From Pseudomonas mandelii (lineage in GTDB: Bacteria; Pseudomonadota; Gammaproteobacteria; Pseudomonadales; Pseudomonadaceae), in NCBI RefSeq assembly GCF_024138395.1, contig NZ_JAMYDU010000006.1, forward strand, positions 62,001 through 126,000: a DNA stretch of 64,000 nucleotides, read 5' to 3'. A program made the position numbers and the translations under genes. The notes beneath the pieces are model-generated. The model did not search any database. It was not told where the DNA came from and was given only the letters and a program-made list of their open reading frames with translations. This document shows positions 9,006 to 17,253 of this stretch, one piece after another. Position 1 is the stretch's first letter. Each line of letters starts with the position of its first letter.

Positions 9006-10064
9006 ATGCTCAATAACGACCGGCTGTTGGTGCAGATTCTGCTCCTGGTGCTGTTTGGCGCGAGCTTCTGGGTGATGGCGCCGTTCTGGTCGGCGCTGTT
9101 CTGGGGCGCGGTGCTGGCGTTTGCCAGTTGGCCGCTGATGCGTTTGCTGACCCGTTGGCTCAATGGTCGTGAATCCCTGGCGGCGCTGTTACTGACGCTG
9201 ACCTGGATGTTACTGGTGGCAGCACCGCTGGTGTGGCTGGGCTTCAACCTGGCAGATCATGTACGCGATGCCACGGCGTTCATCAAGGATGTGCAAGTCG
9301 ACGGTCTGCCTGAAGCACCGACCTGGCTGGGCGGTATTCCCTTGGTCGGCGAGCGGCTGTTGGGTCTCTGGAACAGCATCGATCAGCAAGGCGCGGCGAT
9401 GATGCTGGCGATCAAGCCTTATCTGGGCCAGGTCGGTAACTGGTTGCTGGCGCGCAGTGCGCAGATCGGCGGCGGCATCCTTGAGCTGACACTGAGTATT
9501 GTCTTTGTGTTCTTTTTCTACCGGGACGGGCCGCGGTTGGCGGTGTTTGTCCATGGGTTGCTGGAACGGCTGATCGGTGACCGCGCCGGTTATTACATCG
9601 AATTGGTGGCGGGCACCGTGCAGCGGGTGGTCAACGGTGTGATCGGCACAGCCGCAGCTCAGGCAGTGCTGGCGCTGATCGGCTTTCTGATTGCCGGCGT
9701 GCCCGGGGCGCTGGTGTTGGGGATCGTGACGTTTTTGCTGAGTCTGATTCCGATGGGGCCGCCGTTGGTGTGGATTCCGGCCACGGCGTGGCTGGCCTGG
9801 AAGGGTGAATACGGGATGGCGGTGTTCCTCGGGATCTGGGGCACGTTCATCATCAGCGGAGTCGACAACGTGCTTAAGCCGTACCTGATCAGTCGGGGCG
9901 GGAATTTGCCGTTGGTGATTGTACTGCTCGGGGTATTTGGCGGGTTGATTGCGTTCGGGTTTATCGGTCTGTTCATCGGCCCGACGTTGTTGGCCGTGGC
10001 TTATAGCCTGCTGACCGATTGGAGCAAGAGTCAGGCTCGGGTCGAGGATCATCGCCGGCCCTGA
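9006..10064 (+). CDS. AI-2E family transporter (PerM/YdiK-like)
   Basis: A 352-residue integral membrane protein. Four N-terminal hydrophobic stretches in two pairs (about 7-45 and 55-80) are followed by a hydrophilic domain, then a helix bundle with FFYRDGPRLAVFVHGLL. The conserved C-terminal core VLALIGFLIAGVPGALVLG and SLIPMGPPLVWIP matches the AI-2E exporter/PerM family. Members export autoinducer-2 (TqsA) or act as Na+/H+ antiporters, so the substrate is open. It stands alone, downstream of DUF4892 and convergent with lapD. A single REP-like half unit (cgcgagcttgctcgcgatga) lies at about 10087-10106. Confidence 0.88.
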   Translation: MLNNDRLLVQILLLVLFGASFWVMAPFWSALFWGAVLAFASWPLMRLLTRWLNGRESLAALLLTLTWMLLVAAPLVWLGFNLADHVRDATAFIKDVQVDGLPEAPTWLGGIPLVGERLLGLWNSIDQQGAAMMLAIKPYLGQVGNWLLARSAQIGGGILELTLSIVFVFFFYRDGPRLAVFVHGLLERLIGDRAGYYIELVAGTVQRVVNGVIGTAAAQAVLALIGFLIAGVPGALVLGIVTFLLSLIPMGPPLVWIPATAWLAWKGEYGMAVFLGIWGTFIISGVDNVLKPYLISRGGNLPLVIVLLGVFGGLIAFGFIGLFIGPTLLAVAYSLLTDWSKSQARVEDHRRP

Positions 10065-10138
10065 GACGCTGACACCGAACACGTTGACGCGAGCTTGCTC
10101 GCGATGAACGATGACGCGGATGATGCGGGCCGCCCGAT

Positions 10139-12079
10139 TCACATCGGCTCCGGCGGCCCGATCAGTCTTCCCATCACCCCGAACAACCCCAACTCCCGAA
10201 TGACCTCCAGCTCCCCCTGCGTTTCCACCATCTCCGCAATCAACGGCAAATCAATGCTATTGGTCGCCCGAAAAATCGCCTCGATGAACAGGCGCTTGTC
10301 AGTCTGCTCATCGATACCCCGAATGTAAGCCCCGTCGATTTTCAGGTAAGCCAGCCCCAGTTGCGTCAGGTTGCCGATCTGGCTGAAGCTGCCGCCAAAA
10401 TGCTGCAAACCGATGCGATAACCAGTGTTGAGCAGGCTATGGCTCAGGCGTTGCAGTTCTTCAGGGGGCGGCAGTTGGCGTTCGTCGATTTCCAGGGTCA
10501 GCAGCGGCGCCAGTTCCGGCAGTGATTCAAGTATGTCGCAGATCAGTTTCAGTTGGGTCTGATCGCGCAGCGTGCTGCCGGACAAGCTCAGCGCGAGTGG
10601 CCAACGGTTGGCGGCCAGATATTCAAGAGTGGTTTCGAGCATCGCCAGGTCGAACCGTGCCGACCAGCCAAGGCGCTCGATCCACGGCAGGAAATGTCCG
10701 GCGGCAATTGCCTCGCCCTGCGGGTCAAGCAGGCGTGCGAGGACTTTGTGATGCAGCACCTGGCTGGTGTCGGCGCATTGCACCACCGGTTGGAAATACA
10801 GCTGCAGCTTGCCCTCGGTCAGCGCCTCGTCGATCCAGTTGCGCCAGTCATGTTGGGACTGGTTCGGCGCGGTATCGGAACGGGCCAAGTGTATCCACGG
10901 CCGCTCGGGGTGCTGTCGGGCCTGGGTCAGCGCTTGATCGAGGCGCAGCAGCACATCGTTTGCCGGTTCGCCGGGGGAATAGGCGACGACGCCCAGATGC
11001 GCCACGGGCATACAGTCGCTGGCACCGGTCAGGCGCAGGTTTTCCAGAGTGGCGCTGATTTCGGAGGCCAGACGGGCGGCATCCTTAATGTCCACGCCCG
11101 GCGTCAGCAAGCTGAATTCACCGCCGCGATTGCGCGCCGCAAGCCAGGTTCGACGTTCCGCTGGCTGCGTCAGGCGTTTAAGCAATTCGCCGACGGCGCC
11201 GATCAGGGTATCGGTGCGCTGGCCGCCCAAACGTTGGTTAAGGCCGATCAGGTCATTGATCCGCAGCATGAGTAAATGGCCGTCGCGGCTTTGCTCGCAA
11301 ACCAGTAGTTCATCGGCCAGTTGCTCATCCAGCAAGCGCCGGTTGGCTAAACCCGTAAGACTGTCCTGATAAGAATCGGACCGCAGTTTTTCGCTGCGCG
11401 CGGCCTCTTCTTCGAACAGCGCCTTGAGTTTCTCCACCATCTGATTCATGGCCAGCACCACGCGTTTGAGTTCCGGGGTGCGTGGCAGCTTCGGCAAACT
11501 GCGGAACTCACGTTTGCTGATGGCTTCAGCCTGTTTGACCATCTTGTCGAGAGGGCGCAATTGGCGGCGCAATAACCAGGCACCCAATACCGCGCTGAGC
11601 AAGCCGCAAGTCAGCAGCCAGATCAGGCCGCCGAGGGTACTGTCCCAGAGTTTGGCCAGGGCGAACTGCGGATTGCTCAACACTTCGACCCGTGCTGCCT
11701 GTTCCCAGCCCCGCATGATCAGTGCATCGCCACCCTGTGGACGTAGGTTCACCAAACTCACGAACCAGCCGGGAACGCCCTCGATTTGCGTTGGCGCGCT
11801 ACGTTCCACCAACACCTGTTCATCCACAATATTGACGACCCGGATGCTGCTGAAATAGCCACTGTCGAAAATCGAGCTGACCATCAATTCAATCATCGCC
11901 GGGTCATCGATCTGCGCAGTCAGTGAAAGGCCCAATGCCGTGGCGGCGTCCTGAGCGTGGGAGCGCAACTGGTCGAGCATCTGTTCGCGAGAGCTTTCCA
12001 GGCTGACAAAAAAACTGCCGCCGAAGGCCACCAGCAAGAACAGGCAAATGGCGAGAAACAACTGTTTGCGCAGTGACAT
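10139..12079 (-). CDS. lapD: c-di-GMP receptor LapD-type (degenerate GGDEF-EAL)
   Basis: Inner-membrane signalling protein of 646 residues: TM1 (about 7-26), a periplasmic domain (about 27-150, including PGWFVSLVNLRP), TM2 (about 151-171), HAMP, GGDEF (about 235-390) and EAL (about 400-640). The active-site loops are degenerate: RGGEF replaces GGDEF and KVLARL replaces the E-x-L-x-R of active EAL enzymes. It should therefore bind rather than make or degrade c-di-GMP, as LapD does when it sequesters LapG. The ATG at 12079 has AAGGAG upstream. It lies 22 bases after lapG in one operon. No adhesin or type I export genes are adjacent in this window. Confidence 0.9.
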   Translation of the reverse strand: MSLRKQLFLAICLFLLVAFGGSFFVSLESSREQMLDQLRSHAQDAATALGLSLTAQIDDPAMIELMVSSIFDSGYFSSIRVVNIVDEQVLVERSAPTQIEGVPGWFVSLVNLRPQGGDALIMRGWEQAARVEVLSNPQFALAKLWDSTLGGLIWLLTCGLLSAVLGAWLLRRQLRPLDKMVKQAEAISKREFRSLPKLPRTPELKRVVLAMNQMVEKLKALFEEEAARSEKLRSDSYQDSLTGLANRRLLDEQLADELLVCEQSRDGHLLMLRINDLIGLNQRLGGQRTDTLIGAVGELLKRLTQPAERRTWLAARNRGGEFSLLTPGVDIKDAARLASEISATLENLRLTGASDCMPVAHLGVVAYSPGEPANDVLLRLDQALTQARQHPERPWIHLARSDTAPNQSQHDWRNWIDEALTEGKLQLYFQPVVQCADTSQVLHHKVLARLLDPQGEAIAAGHFLPWIERLGWSARFDLAMLETTLEYLAANRWPLALSLSGSTLRDQTQLKLICDILESLPELAPLLTLEIDERQLPPPEELQRLSHSLLNTGYRIGLQHFGGSFSQIGNLTQLGLAYLKIDGAYIRGIDEQTDKRLFIEAIFRATNSIDLPLIAEMVETQGELEVIRELGLFGVMGRLIGPPEPM

Positions 12080-12101
12080 AAAACGCTCCTTGCAGTGGCG
12101 G

Positions 12102-12809
12102 CTAGCCTTCGCCCACGGCGAACCCTTCAAATTGCATCTTTCTCAACACGTCTTGCCAACGCGACAGTTTTTTCGAGTCGCTGCTGCGTTTGCCGCCATT
12201 GGCTCCCGGCAAGTACAGGCCTTCGGCGTTGAAGGCGTACACCGGCAATAGATCCTTTCGCTGGGAGGCGGGGCGAATTTCGTCACTCAGATTGTCCAGC
12301 ACCAGCGGATCGGCCGTGGGGCTGCTGTAGAAGGTCAATACCATGTGCGCCTGATTCTGGGTCAGGGCCTTGACGTAGGTGATGCGCAGTTTCTCGCTGG
12401 GAACACCGAGGTGACGCAGGCTGAAATATTTCGCCAGGGCGAAGTCTTCACAGTCGCCTGCTGCCTTGATCAAGGTTTCCACTGGCGTGGCCCAGTAATC
12501 GGTCTGGTGCCAGATACGCGTGTCGTCCTGAAAACTCAGTTGTTGATTGAAGAAGCGATTGACCGCGTTCAGTTGTTCGCGCTCGGGCGTGTTGAGTTCG
12601 CTTTGCAGCATTTGACTCCAGGCCTCGATCCGTTCCCGGCCCAAGCCAAGGGGGCCGTAACGATTTTCGGCCGTTTGCAGAATCTGCACAAAGTCAGGAT
12701 CAGCCGAGATGTTGCCTGACCCTGTCAGAAGAAAACTCGTCAGCAGCAGCCATCCGCCGAACCGAAGCCGGAGCGTTGACCTTCCTGGACTACGCGGACT
12801 GCGGGCCAT
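12102..12809 (-). CDS. lapG: Periplasmic transglutaminase-like cysteine protease LapG
   Basis: BTLCP-family protease of 235 residues that cleaves cell-surface adhesins near their N-terminus. A signal segment (about residues 14-35) precedes the papain-like domain. The catalytic triad is visible as AAGDCEDFALAKY (Cys), QNQAHMVL (His) and LVLDNLSDEI (Asp). The acidic DCED also matches the calcium-binding region of LapG. The start has no strong ribosome site, so an alternative start is possible. Pairing with lapD implies c-di-GMP control of biofilm release: low c-di-GMP frees LapG to cut adhesin. Confidence 0.9.
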   Translation of the reverse strand: MARSPRSPGRSTLRLRFGGWLLLTSFLLTGSGNISADPDFVQILQTAENRYGPLGLGRERIEAWSQMLQSELNTPEREQLNAVNRFFNQQLSFQDDTRIWHQTDYWATPVETLIKAAGDCEDFALAKYFSLRHLGVPSEKLRITYVKALTQNQAHMVLTFYSSPTADPLVLDNLSDEIRPASQRKDLLPVYAFNAEGLYLPGANGGKRSSDSKKLSRWQDVLRKMQFEGFAVGEG

Positions 12810-12912
12810 GTCTGGCTGCTCGGGTGCAGATGTCTGAAGTCTAGGCGGTGTTTTCAGCGAGGAAGGGCAGGTCGTCGGACGAAAGGACGTCGGCGGATTG
12901 CTTTCTGTTGAT

Positions 12913-13024
12913 GATCGTTCCCACGCTCTGCGTGGGAATGCATCCGGTGACGCTCTGCGTCACACCGGTGAAGGGGACGCAGAGCGTCCCGGGCTGCATT
13001 CCCACGGGGACCGTGGGAACGATC
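12913..13024. repeat. Palindromic repeat, class D
   Basis: An element with gatcgttcccacgctctgcg at the left and its near reverse complement at the right, plus an inner pair around gacgctctgcgtc. The same class occurs at 42683-42792. It fills most of the gap between lapG and the YbaN-like gene. Confidence 0.9.
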
Positions 13025-13028
13025 AACC

Positions 13029-13430
13029 TCAAGGTTTATGCAGGGTTTTCTGCTTGAGAATATAAACCGTCACCAGCACTGCACTGGTCAGCATGATCCC
13101 GCGCGCCCACGGCAAGGGCACCAGGTAGCAGGACAGCAGAATGCTTGCCCACATGATGCCGATCGCATAGACCTTGCCCTTGAGCGGAATGCCGTTGCCA
13201 TCCAGATAGTCGCGAACCCACGGCCCCAGCCGTGGATGTTCAACCAGCCATTGATAGAAGCGCGGTGAACTGCGGGCGAAACAGGCGGCCGCCAGCAACA
13301 GGAACGGTGTGGTGGGCAGCACCGGCAGGAAAATCCCGATCACCCCCAGCGCTACGCTCAGCCAACCGATGGCCAGCAGCACATAGCGCAACATCAGGGA
13401 GCGGTTGCCTATGGGGTTGTCCATAGGCAA
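13029..13430 (-). CDS. YbaN/DUF454 family inner-membrane protein
   Basis: A 133-residue protein with the DUF454 signature: hydrophobic segment LLAIGWLSVALGVIGIFLPV, then LPTTPFLLLAAACFARSSPRF, WLVEHPRLGPWVRDY, and two C-terminal hydrophobic segments after KGKVYAIGIMWASILL. The role of the family is not established. An ATG two codons in (13424) is an alternative start. It lies four bases after the UPF0149 gene end on the same strand, so the two are likely cotranscribed. Confidence 0.85.
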   Translation of the reverse strand: MPMDNPIGNRSLMLRYVLLAIGWLSVALGVIGIFLPVLPTTPFLLLAAACFARSSPRFYQWLVEHPRLGPWVRDYLDGNGIPLKGKVYAIGIMWASILLSCYLVPLPWARGIMLTSAVLVTVYILKQKTLHKP

Positions 13431-13434
13431 AACC

Positions 13435-14022
13435 TTAGTGGTGACGTGGCTTGAGAATCGCCGGTTTTTCGTCTGGCGCCTGGCACAGCAGGTACAGCGC
13501 GGTCAGCGCTTCCGGGATCTGCACGATCATGTCGTCCATCAGGTTGGCGTCTTTGGCGATGTCTTCGAACTCTGGCTGTTCGTCGAACAGACCCGAACCG
13601 ACCATGATCGGCAGCAGCATTTCGCTGACTTCGTCTTCGGCGGTTTCGAACCAGGCCGCTTCGCGCAGGAACACGCCTTCCATGAAACCGATGCACCAGC
13701 CGCGCAGGTCGGAATCGTCCGGGTCGTCACCCAGGTCGAGCTCACATGGCAGCTCGAACTCTTCGTCGGACGCCAGTTGGCGGGCGATGTGCGCCTTGAG
13801 CAGGACCAGCGTGGATTCGATCGCTTCACGCTCGGTGTCGTCGGCGTAATGCGGCTCTTCGGCGAAGAGCGCGTCGATCCATTCACGGTCGGGAACGCTT
13901 TCGGAACAGATCGACAGCGCGGTGAGGTAGCCGTGGGCGGCCACGTAGTCCAGCGCCTCGTCATGCAGCTCGTCGGCGTCGAGGAAGACTTGCAGGCGGG
14001 TTAGTTGCTCAGCGAAGGACAT
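13435..14022 (-). CDS. UPF0149/YecA-like family protein
   Basis: A 195-residue, strongly acidic, mostly helical protein with WIDALFAEEP, SDLRGWCIGFMEGVFL and GSGLFDE. These match the UPF0149 family (YgfB/YecA-like without the C-terminal SEC-C zinc motif). Biochemical function unknown. The ATG at 14022 was chosen because conserved sequence begins there; the longer frame upstream runs through a REP element. No strong regulatory sequence was seen. Confidence 0.8.
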   Translation of the reverse strand: MSFAEQLTRLQVFLDADELHDEALDYVAAHGYLTALSICSESVPDREWIDALFAEEPHYADDTEREAIESTLVLLKAHIARQLASDEEFELPCELDLGDDPDDSDLRGWCIGFMEGVFLREAAWFETAEDEVSEMLLPIMVGSGLFDEQPEFEDIAKDANLMDDMIVQIPEALTALYLLCQAPDEKPAILKPRHH

Positions 14023-14153
14023 TAAAGGGCTACCTTGGGGAATATACGATGCGGGAATTCTAGGCCTTCTTGAGCGCTCAGGCCAGCCGTGCGGCATATT
14101 TGCAGCCTTGCGGGGGGATTCTGTGGTTGTCGATACCGCCAGTCTGGCCCAAT

Positions 14154-14249
14154 CCCTGTGGGAGCGGGCTTGCCCGCGATGAGGCCGGTACTTCCAATAC
14201 ATTTTTCGCCTGACACGCCGCCATCGCGGGCAAGCCCGCTCCCACAGGG
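14154..14249. repeat. REP doublet, class A variant
   Basis: Inverted copies of ctgtgggagcgggcttgccc at the two ends, separated by about 40 bases. Located between the divergent UPF0149 gene and recQ. Confidence 0.92.
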
Positions 14250-14445
14250 ATTGCATTGCGTTCCTCTTCTCAGCGGCGCCCTTTGCCGGACAGGCGTCGG
14301 GTATACTCGCGCGTTTTGTGATGCCCTGCTGGCGTCACGGCTGAGATATGAAGCGTCATGCAATGCGCACTTACGATTTGTCGGTGCAGCTTTCATGATT
14401 CTGAACCAGCCTTGCAGGGATGTTTCGGTGATTTTTGGAGTTTTT

Positions 14446-16572
14446 ATGCTCGAACAGGCACAACGCGTCCTCAAGGACATCTTCGGCTACGACAGTTTCC
14501 GTGGCCGTCAGGGTGCAATCATTGAGCGCGTGGCCAGTGGCGGCGACGCCCTGGTGCTGATGCCTACCGGTGGCGGCAAGTCCTTGTGCTTCCAGGTGCC
14601 GGCACTGCTGCGCGAAGGCCTGGCGGTGGTGGTGTCGCCGCTGATCGCGCTGATGGACGATCAGGTCGCCACCCTCGAAGAACTGGGCGTCGCCGCGGCG
14701 GCGTTGAACTCCACGTTGAGCGCTGAGCAACAGCGTGATCTGGCGGCGCGGATCAAGCGCGGCGAGGTCAAAATGCTCTACCTGGCGCCCGAGCGCCTGG
14801 TTCAGCCGCGCATGCTGGCCTTCCTGCAAAGCCTTGAAATAGCTCTGTTCGCCATCGACGAAGCGCATTGCGTGTCCCAATGGGGGCACGACTTCCGTCG
14901 GGAATACCTGCAACTGGGCCAGTTGGCGGAATTGTTCCCCAACGTCCCGCGTATTGCCCTGACCGCGACGGCCGACAAGCGCACCCGCGAAGAAATTGTC
15001 GATCGTCTGCATCTGCAGGATGCCGAGCGTTTCCTCTCGAGTTTCGACCGCCCCAATATTTTCTATCGCATCGTGCCCAAGGAACAGCCGCGCAAGCAGT
15101 TGCTGGCGTTCCTCGCCGAGCGGCGCAGCGATGCCGGTATCGTTTACTGCCTGTCGCGCAAAAAGGTTGATGAAGTAGCGGTGTTCCTCAGTGAGCAAGG
15201 TTTCCCGGCGCTGCCGTACCACGCCGGTCTGCCCAACGACACGCGGGCCCATCACCAGAAGCGCTTCCTCAACGAGGAAGGCCTGATCATGGTCGCCACC
15301 GTGGCGTTCGGCATGGGCATCGACAAGCCTAACGTGCGTTTTGTCGCGCACCTGGATTTGCCTAAGTCTCTTGAAGCCTACTACCAGGAAACCGGTCGCG
15401 GCGGTCGTGACGGCCTGCCGGCGGATGCCTGGATGGCGTACGGCCTGCAAGACGTGGTGATGCTCAAGCAAATGCTGCAAAACTCCGAAGGCGACGAACG
15501 CCATAAGCGTCTGGAGCAGCACAAGCTCGACGCCATGCTCTCGCTCTGCGAAGAAACCCGCTGCCGCCGCCAGACCCTGCTCGCGTATTTCGACGAAGAC
15601 ATGCCCGAGCCGTGCGGCCATTGCGACAACTGCGTCGATGGCGTGCAAACCTGGGACGCCACCGAGCCGGCCCGTCAGGCGCTGTCGGCGATTTACCGCA
15701 CCGGTCAGCGTTATGGCGTCGGTCATCTGGTCGACGTATTGCTGGGCAAGGACAACGAAAAGGTTCGCAGCTTCGGTCATCAGCATTTGTCGGTATACGG
15801 CGTAGGCAAAGCGATGGGGGAGAGCGAATGGCGCTCTTTGTTCCGACAGCTTGTTGCCCGTGGTCTGGCCGACATCGACCTTGAAGGCTACGGCGGGCTG
15901 CGCCTGAGCGATACCTGCCGGCCGCTGCTCAAGGGGGAAGTGACCCTGGAGTTGCGCCGCGATCTCAAGCCGCAAACCACCGCCAAAAGCAGCAAGAGCC
16001 AGGCCAGCCAACTGGTTCGCGGTGAAGAACGCGAACAGTGGGAAGCCTTGCGTGCCCTGCGCCGCAAACTGGCCGAAGAGCATGGCGTGCCGCCGTACGT
16101 CATCTTCCCCGACTCGACACTGTTGGAAATGCTCCGCAGCCAGCCGACCTCACTGGCGGAAATGGCCACGGTCAGTGGCGTTGGCGCGCGCAAACTGGAG
16201 CGTTACGGCGAGGCCTTCCTCGAAGTGCTCGGCGGTCAGGTCGAGGCGCCGAAAGTGGTGGCCGATGTGCGCCACGAGCTGATCACACTGGCCCGGGCCG
16301 GCATGACGCCGTTGCAGATCGCCGGTCAGCTGCAATGCTCGGAAAAGAACGTCTACGCGATGCTCGCCGAGGCGATCGGCAAGCAGCAGTTGTCGCTGGA
16401 ACAGGCGCTGGACCTGCCCGAAGAGTTGATGGGTGAAGTCCAGGACGCTTTCCTCGACGGCGAAGGCGAACTGCCGCCCGTGTCGGAGATTGCTGCGCTG
16501 TTCGCGGGGAGAGTTCCGGAAGGTGTTTTGTACTGCGTTCGTGCCGCTCTGCAGTCGGAATTCGAAGTCTGA
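14446..16572 (+). CDS. recQ: ATP-dependent DNA helicase RecQ
   Basis: 3'-5' superfamily 2 helicase of 708 residues acting in RecF-pathway recombination and fork repair. Motif I is [18 protein letters not shown] (about 41-58), motif [13 protein letters not shown], motif [12 protein letters not shown]. The RecQ zinc site has cysteines in CEETRCRRQ and CGHCDNC. A winged helix follows, then an HRDC domain (about 525-595). An extra C-terminal helix-turn-helix-like region (about 600-708, [20 protein letters not shown]) makes it longer than E. coli RecQ. TGGAG lies seven bases before the ATG. MarR and FimV-like genes follow, the order around P. aeruginosa PA3344-PA3340. Confidence 0.97.
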   Translation: MLEQAQRVLKDIFGYDSFRGRQGAIIERVASGGDALVLMPTGGGKSLCFQVPALLREGLAVVVSPLIALMDDQVATLEELGVAAAALNSTLSAEQQRDLAARIKRGEVKMLYLAPERLVQPRMLAFLQSLEIALFAIDEAHCVSQWGHDFRREYLQLGQLAELFPNVPRIALTATADKRTREEIVDRLHLQDAERFLSSFDRPNIFYRIVPKEQPRKQLLAFLAERRSDAGIVYCLSRKKVDEVAVFLSEQGFPALPYHAGLPNDTRAHHQKRFLNEEGLIMVATVAFGMGIDKPNVRFVAHLDLPKSLEAYYQETGRGGRDGLPADAWMAYGLQDVVMLKQMLQNSEGDERHKRLEQHKLDAMLSLCEETRCRRQTLLAYFDEDMPEPCGHCDNCVDGVQTWDATEPARQALSAIYRTGQRYGVGHLVDVLLGKDNEKVRSFGHQHLSVYGVGKAMGESEWRSLFRQLVARGLADIDLEGYGGLRLSDTCRPLLKGEVTLELRRDLKPQTTAKSSKSQASQLVRGEEREQWEALRALRRKLAEEHGVPPYVIFPDSTLLEMLRSQPTSLAEMATVSGVGARKLERYGEAFLEVLGGQVEAPKVVADVRHELITLARAGMTPLQIAGQLQCSEKNVYAMLAEAIGKQQLSLEQALDLPEELMGEVQDAFLDGEGELPPVSEIAALFAGRVPEGVLYCVRAALQSEFEV

Positions 16573-16645
16573 ATGACCCGCGGCACAGATGTAACGATTC
16601 AGTACAGAGCAAGCCTTGCCTATAGCCAAAGGTCATGCTTAGCTG

Positions 16646-16658
16646 ACTAATAATTAGT
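16646..16658. promoter_or_regulatory. Palindrome upstream of MarR gene, candidate operator
   Basis: ACTAAT-A-ATTAGT is a perfect palindrome 33 bases before the marR-like start. It sits inside a wider inverted pair TTAGCTGA (16639-16646) and TCAGCTAA (16671-16678). The AT-rich symmetric site and its position fit autoregulation by the downstream MarR dimer. Not tested. Confidence 0.55.
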
Positions 16659-16691
16659 TTTTCTCTATTTTCAGCTAACCATGAGTGTTTT

Positions 16692-17126
16692 ATGCCGTTA
16701 ACCGATCAACACCGCTTTGGCATGCAGCTGGCCCAGATGTCTCGGGGCTGGCGTGCCGAACTGGACCGCCGACTGGCTGGCCTGGGTCTGTCCCAGGCGC
16801 GCTGGCTGGTGCTGCTGCACCTGGCGCGTTTCGAGAATGCCCCCACCCAACGCGAACTGGCGCAAAGCGTCGGCGTCGAAGGTCCAACCCTGGCTCGACT
16901 GCTCGACAGCCTGGAAAGTCAGGGTCTGGTGCAACGCCAATCCGTGCTGGAAGACCGTCGGGCGAAAAAAATCGTCCTTTGTGCCCCGGCCCGGCCCTTG
17001 ATCGAACAAATTGAAACCATTGCCACCCAGTTGCGCCACGAACTGTTCGAAGGCGTTGATGAGGCGGATTTGAAAGTCTGCATGCGAGTCCACGGGCACA
17101 TCCTGGGTAACCTGGAAAAATCTTGA
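16692..17126 (+). CDS. MarR-family transcriptional regulator
   Basis: A 144-residue winged-helix protein. The DNA-recognition segment is TQRELAQSVGVEGPTLARLL followed by LVQRQSVLEDRRAKKIVL, the MarR wing with its conserved DRRAKK. Flanking N- and C-terminal helices form the dimer region (about 1-30 and 110-144). MarR proteins usually repress their own operon and respond to phenolic ligands or oxidants; the ligand is not evident. A palindrome 33 bases upstream is a likely operator. It lies between recQ and a FimV-like gene, as in P. aeruginosa (PA3341). Confidence 0.9.
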   Translation: MPLTDQHRFGMQLAQMSRGWRAELDRRLAGLGLSQARWLVLLHLARFENAPTQRELAQSVGVEGPTLARLLDSLESQGLVQRQSVLEDRRAKKIVLCAPARPLIEQIETIATQLRHELFEGVDEADLKVCMRVHGHILGNLEKS

Positions 17127-17253
17127 GGCACAACCACGCGCCGGACTTTTGAGATACCCCGTTGGGCAGACTATAAAGAACTACTAGGCAATATCGTGTT
17201 CGTACCGGATGTGCGAACACGTACAGTTGGTTCTGGTTATCTAAGGGATGCTC

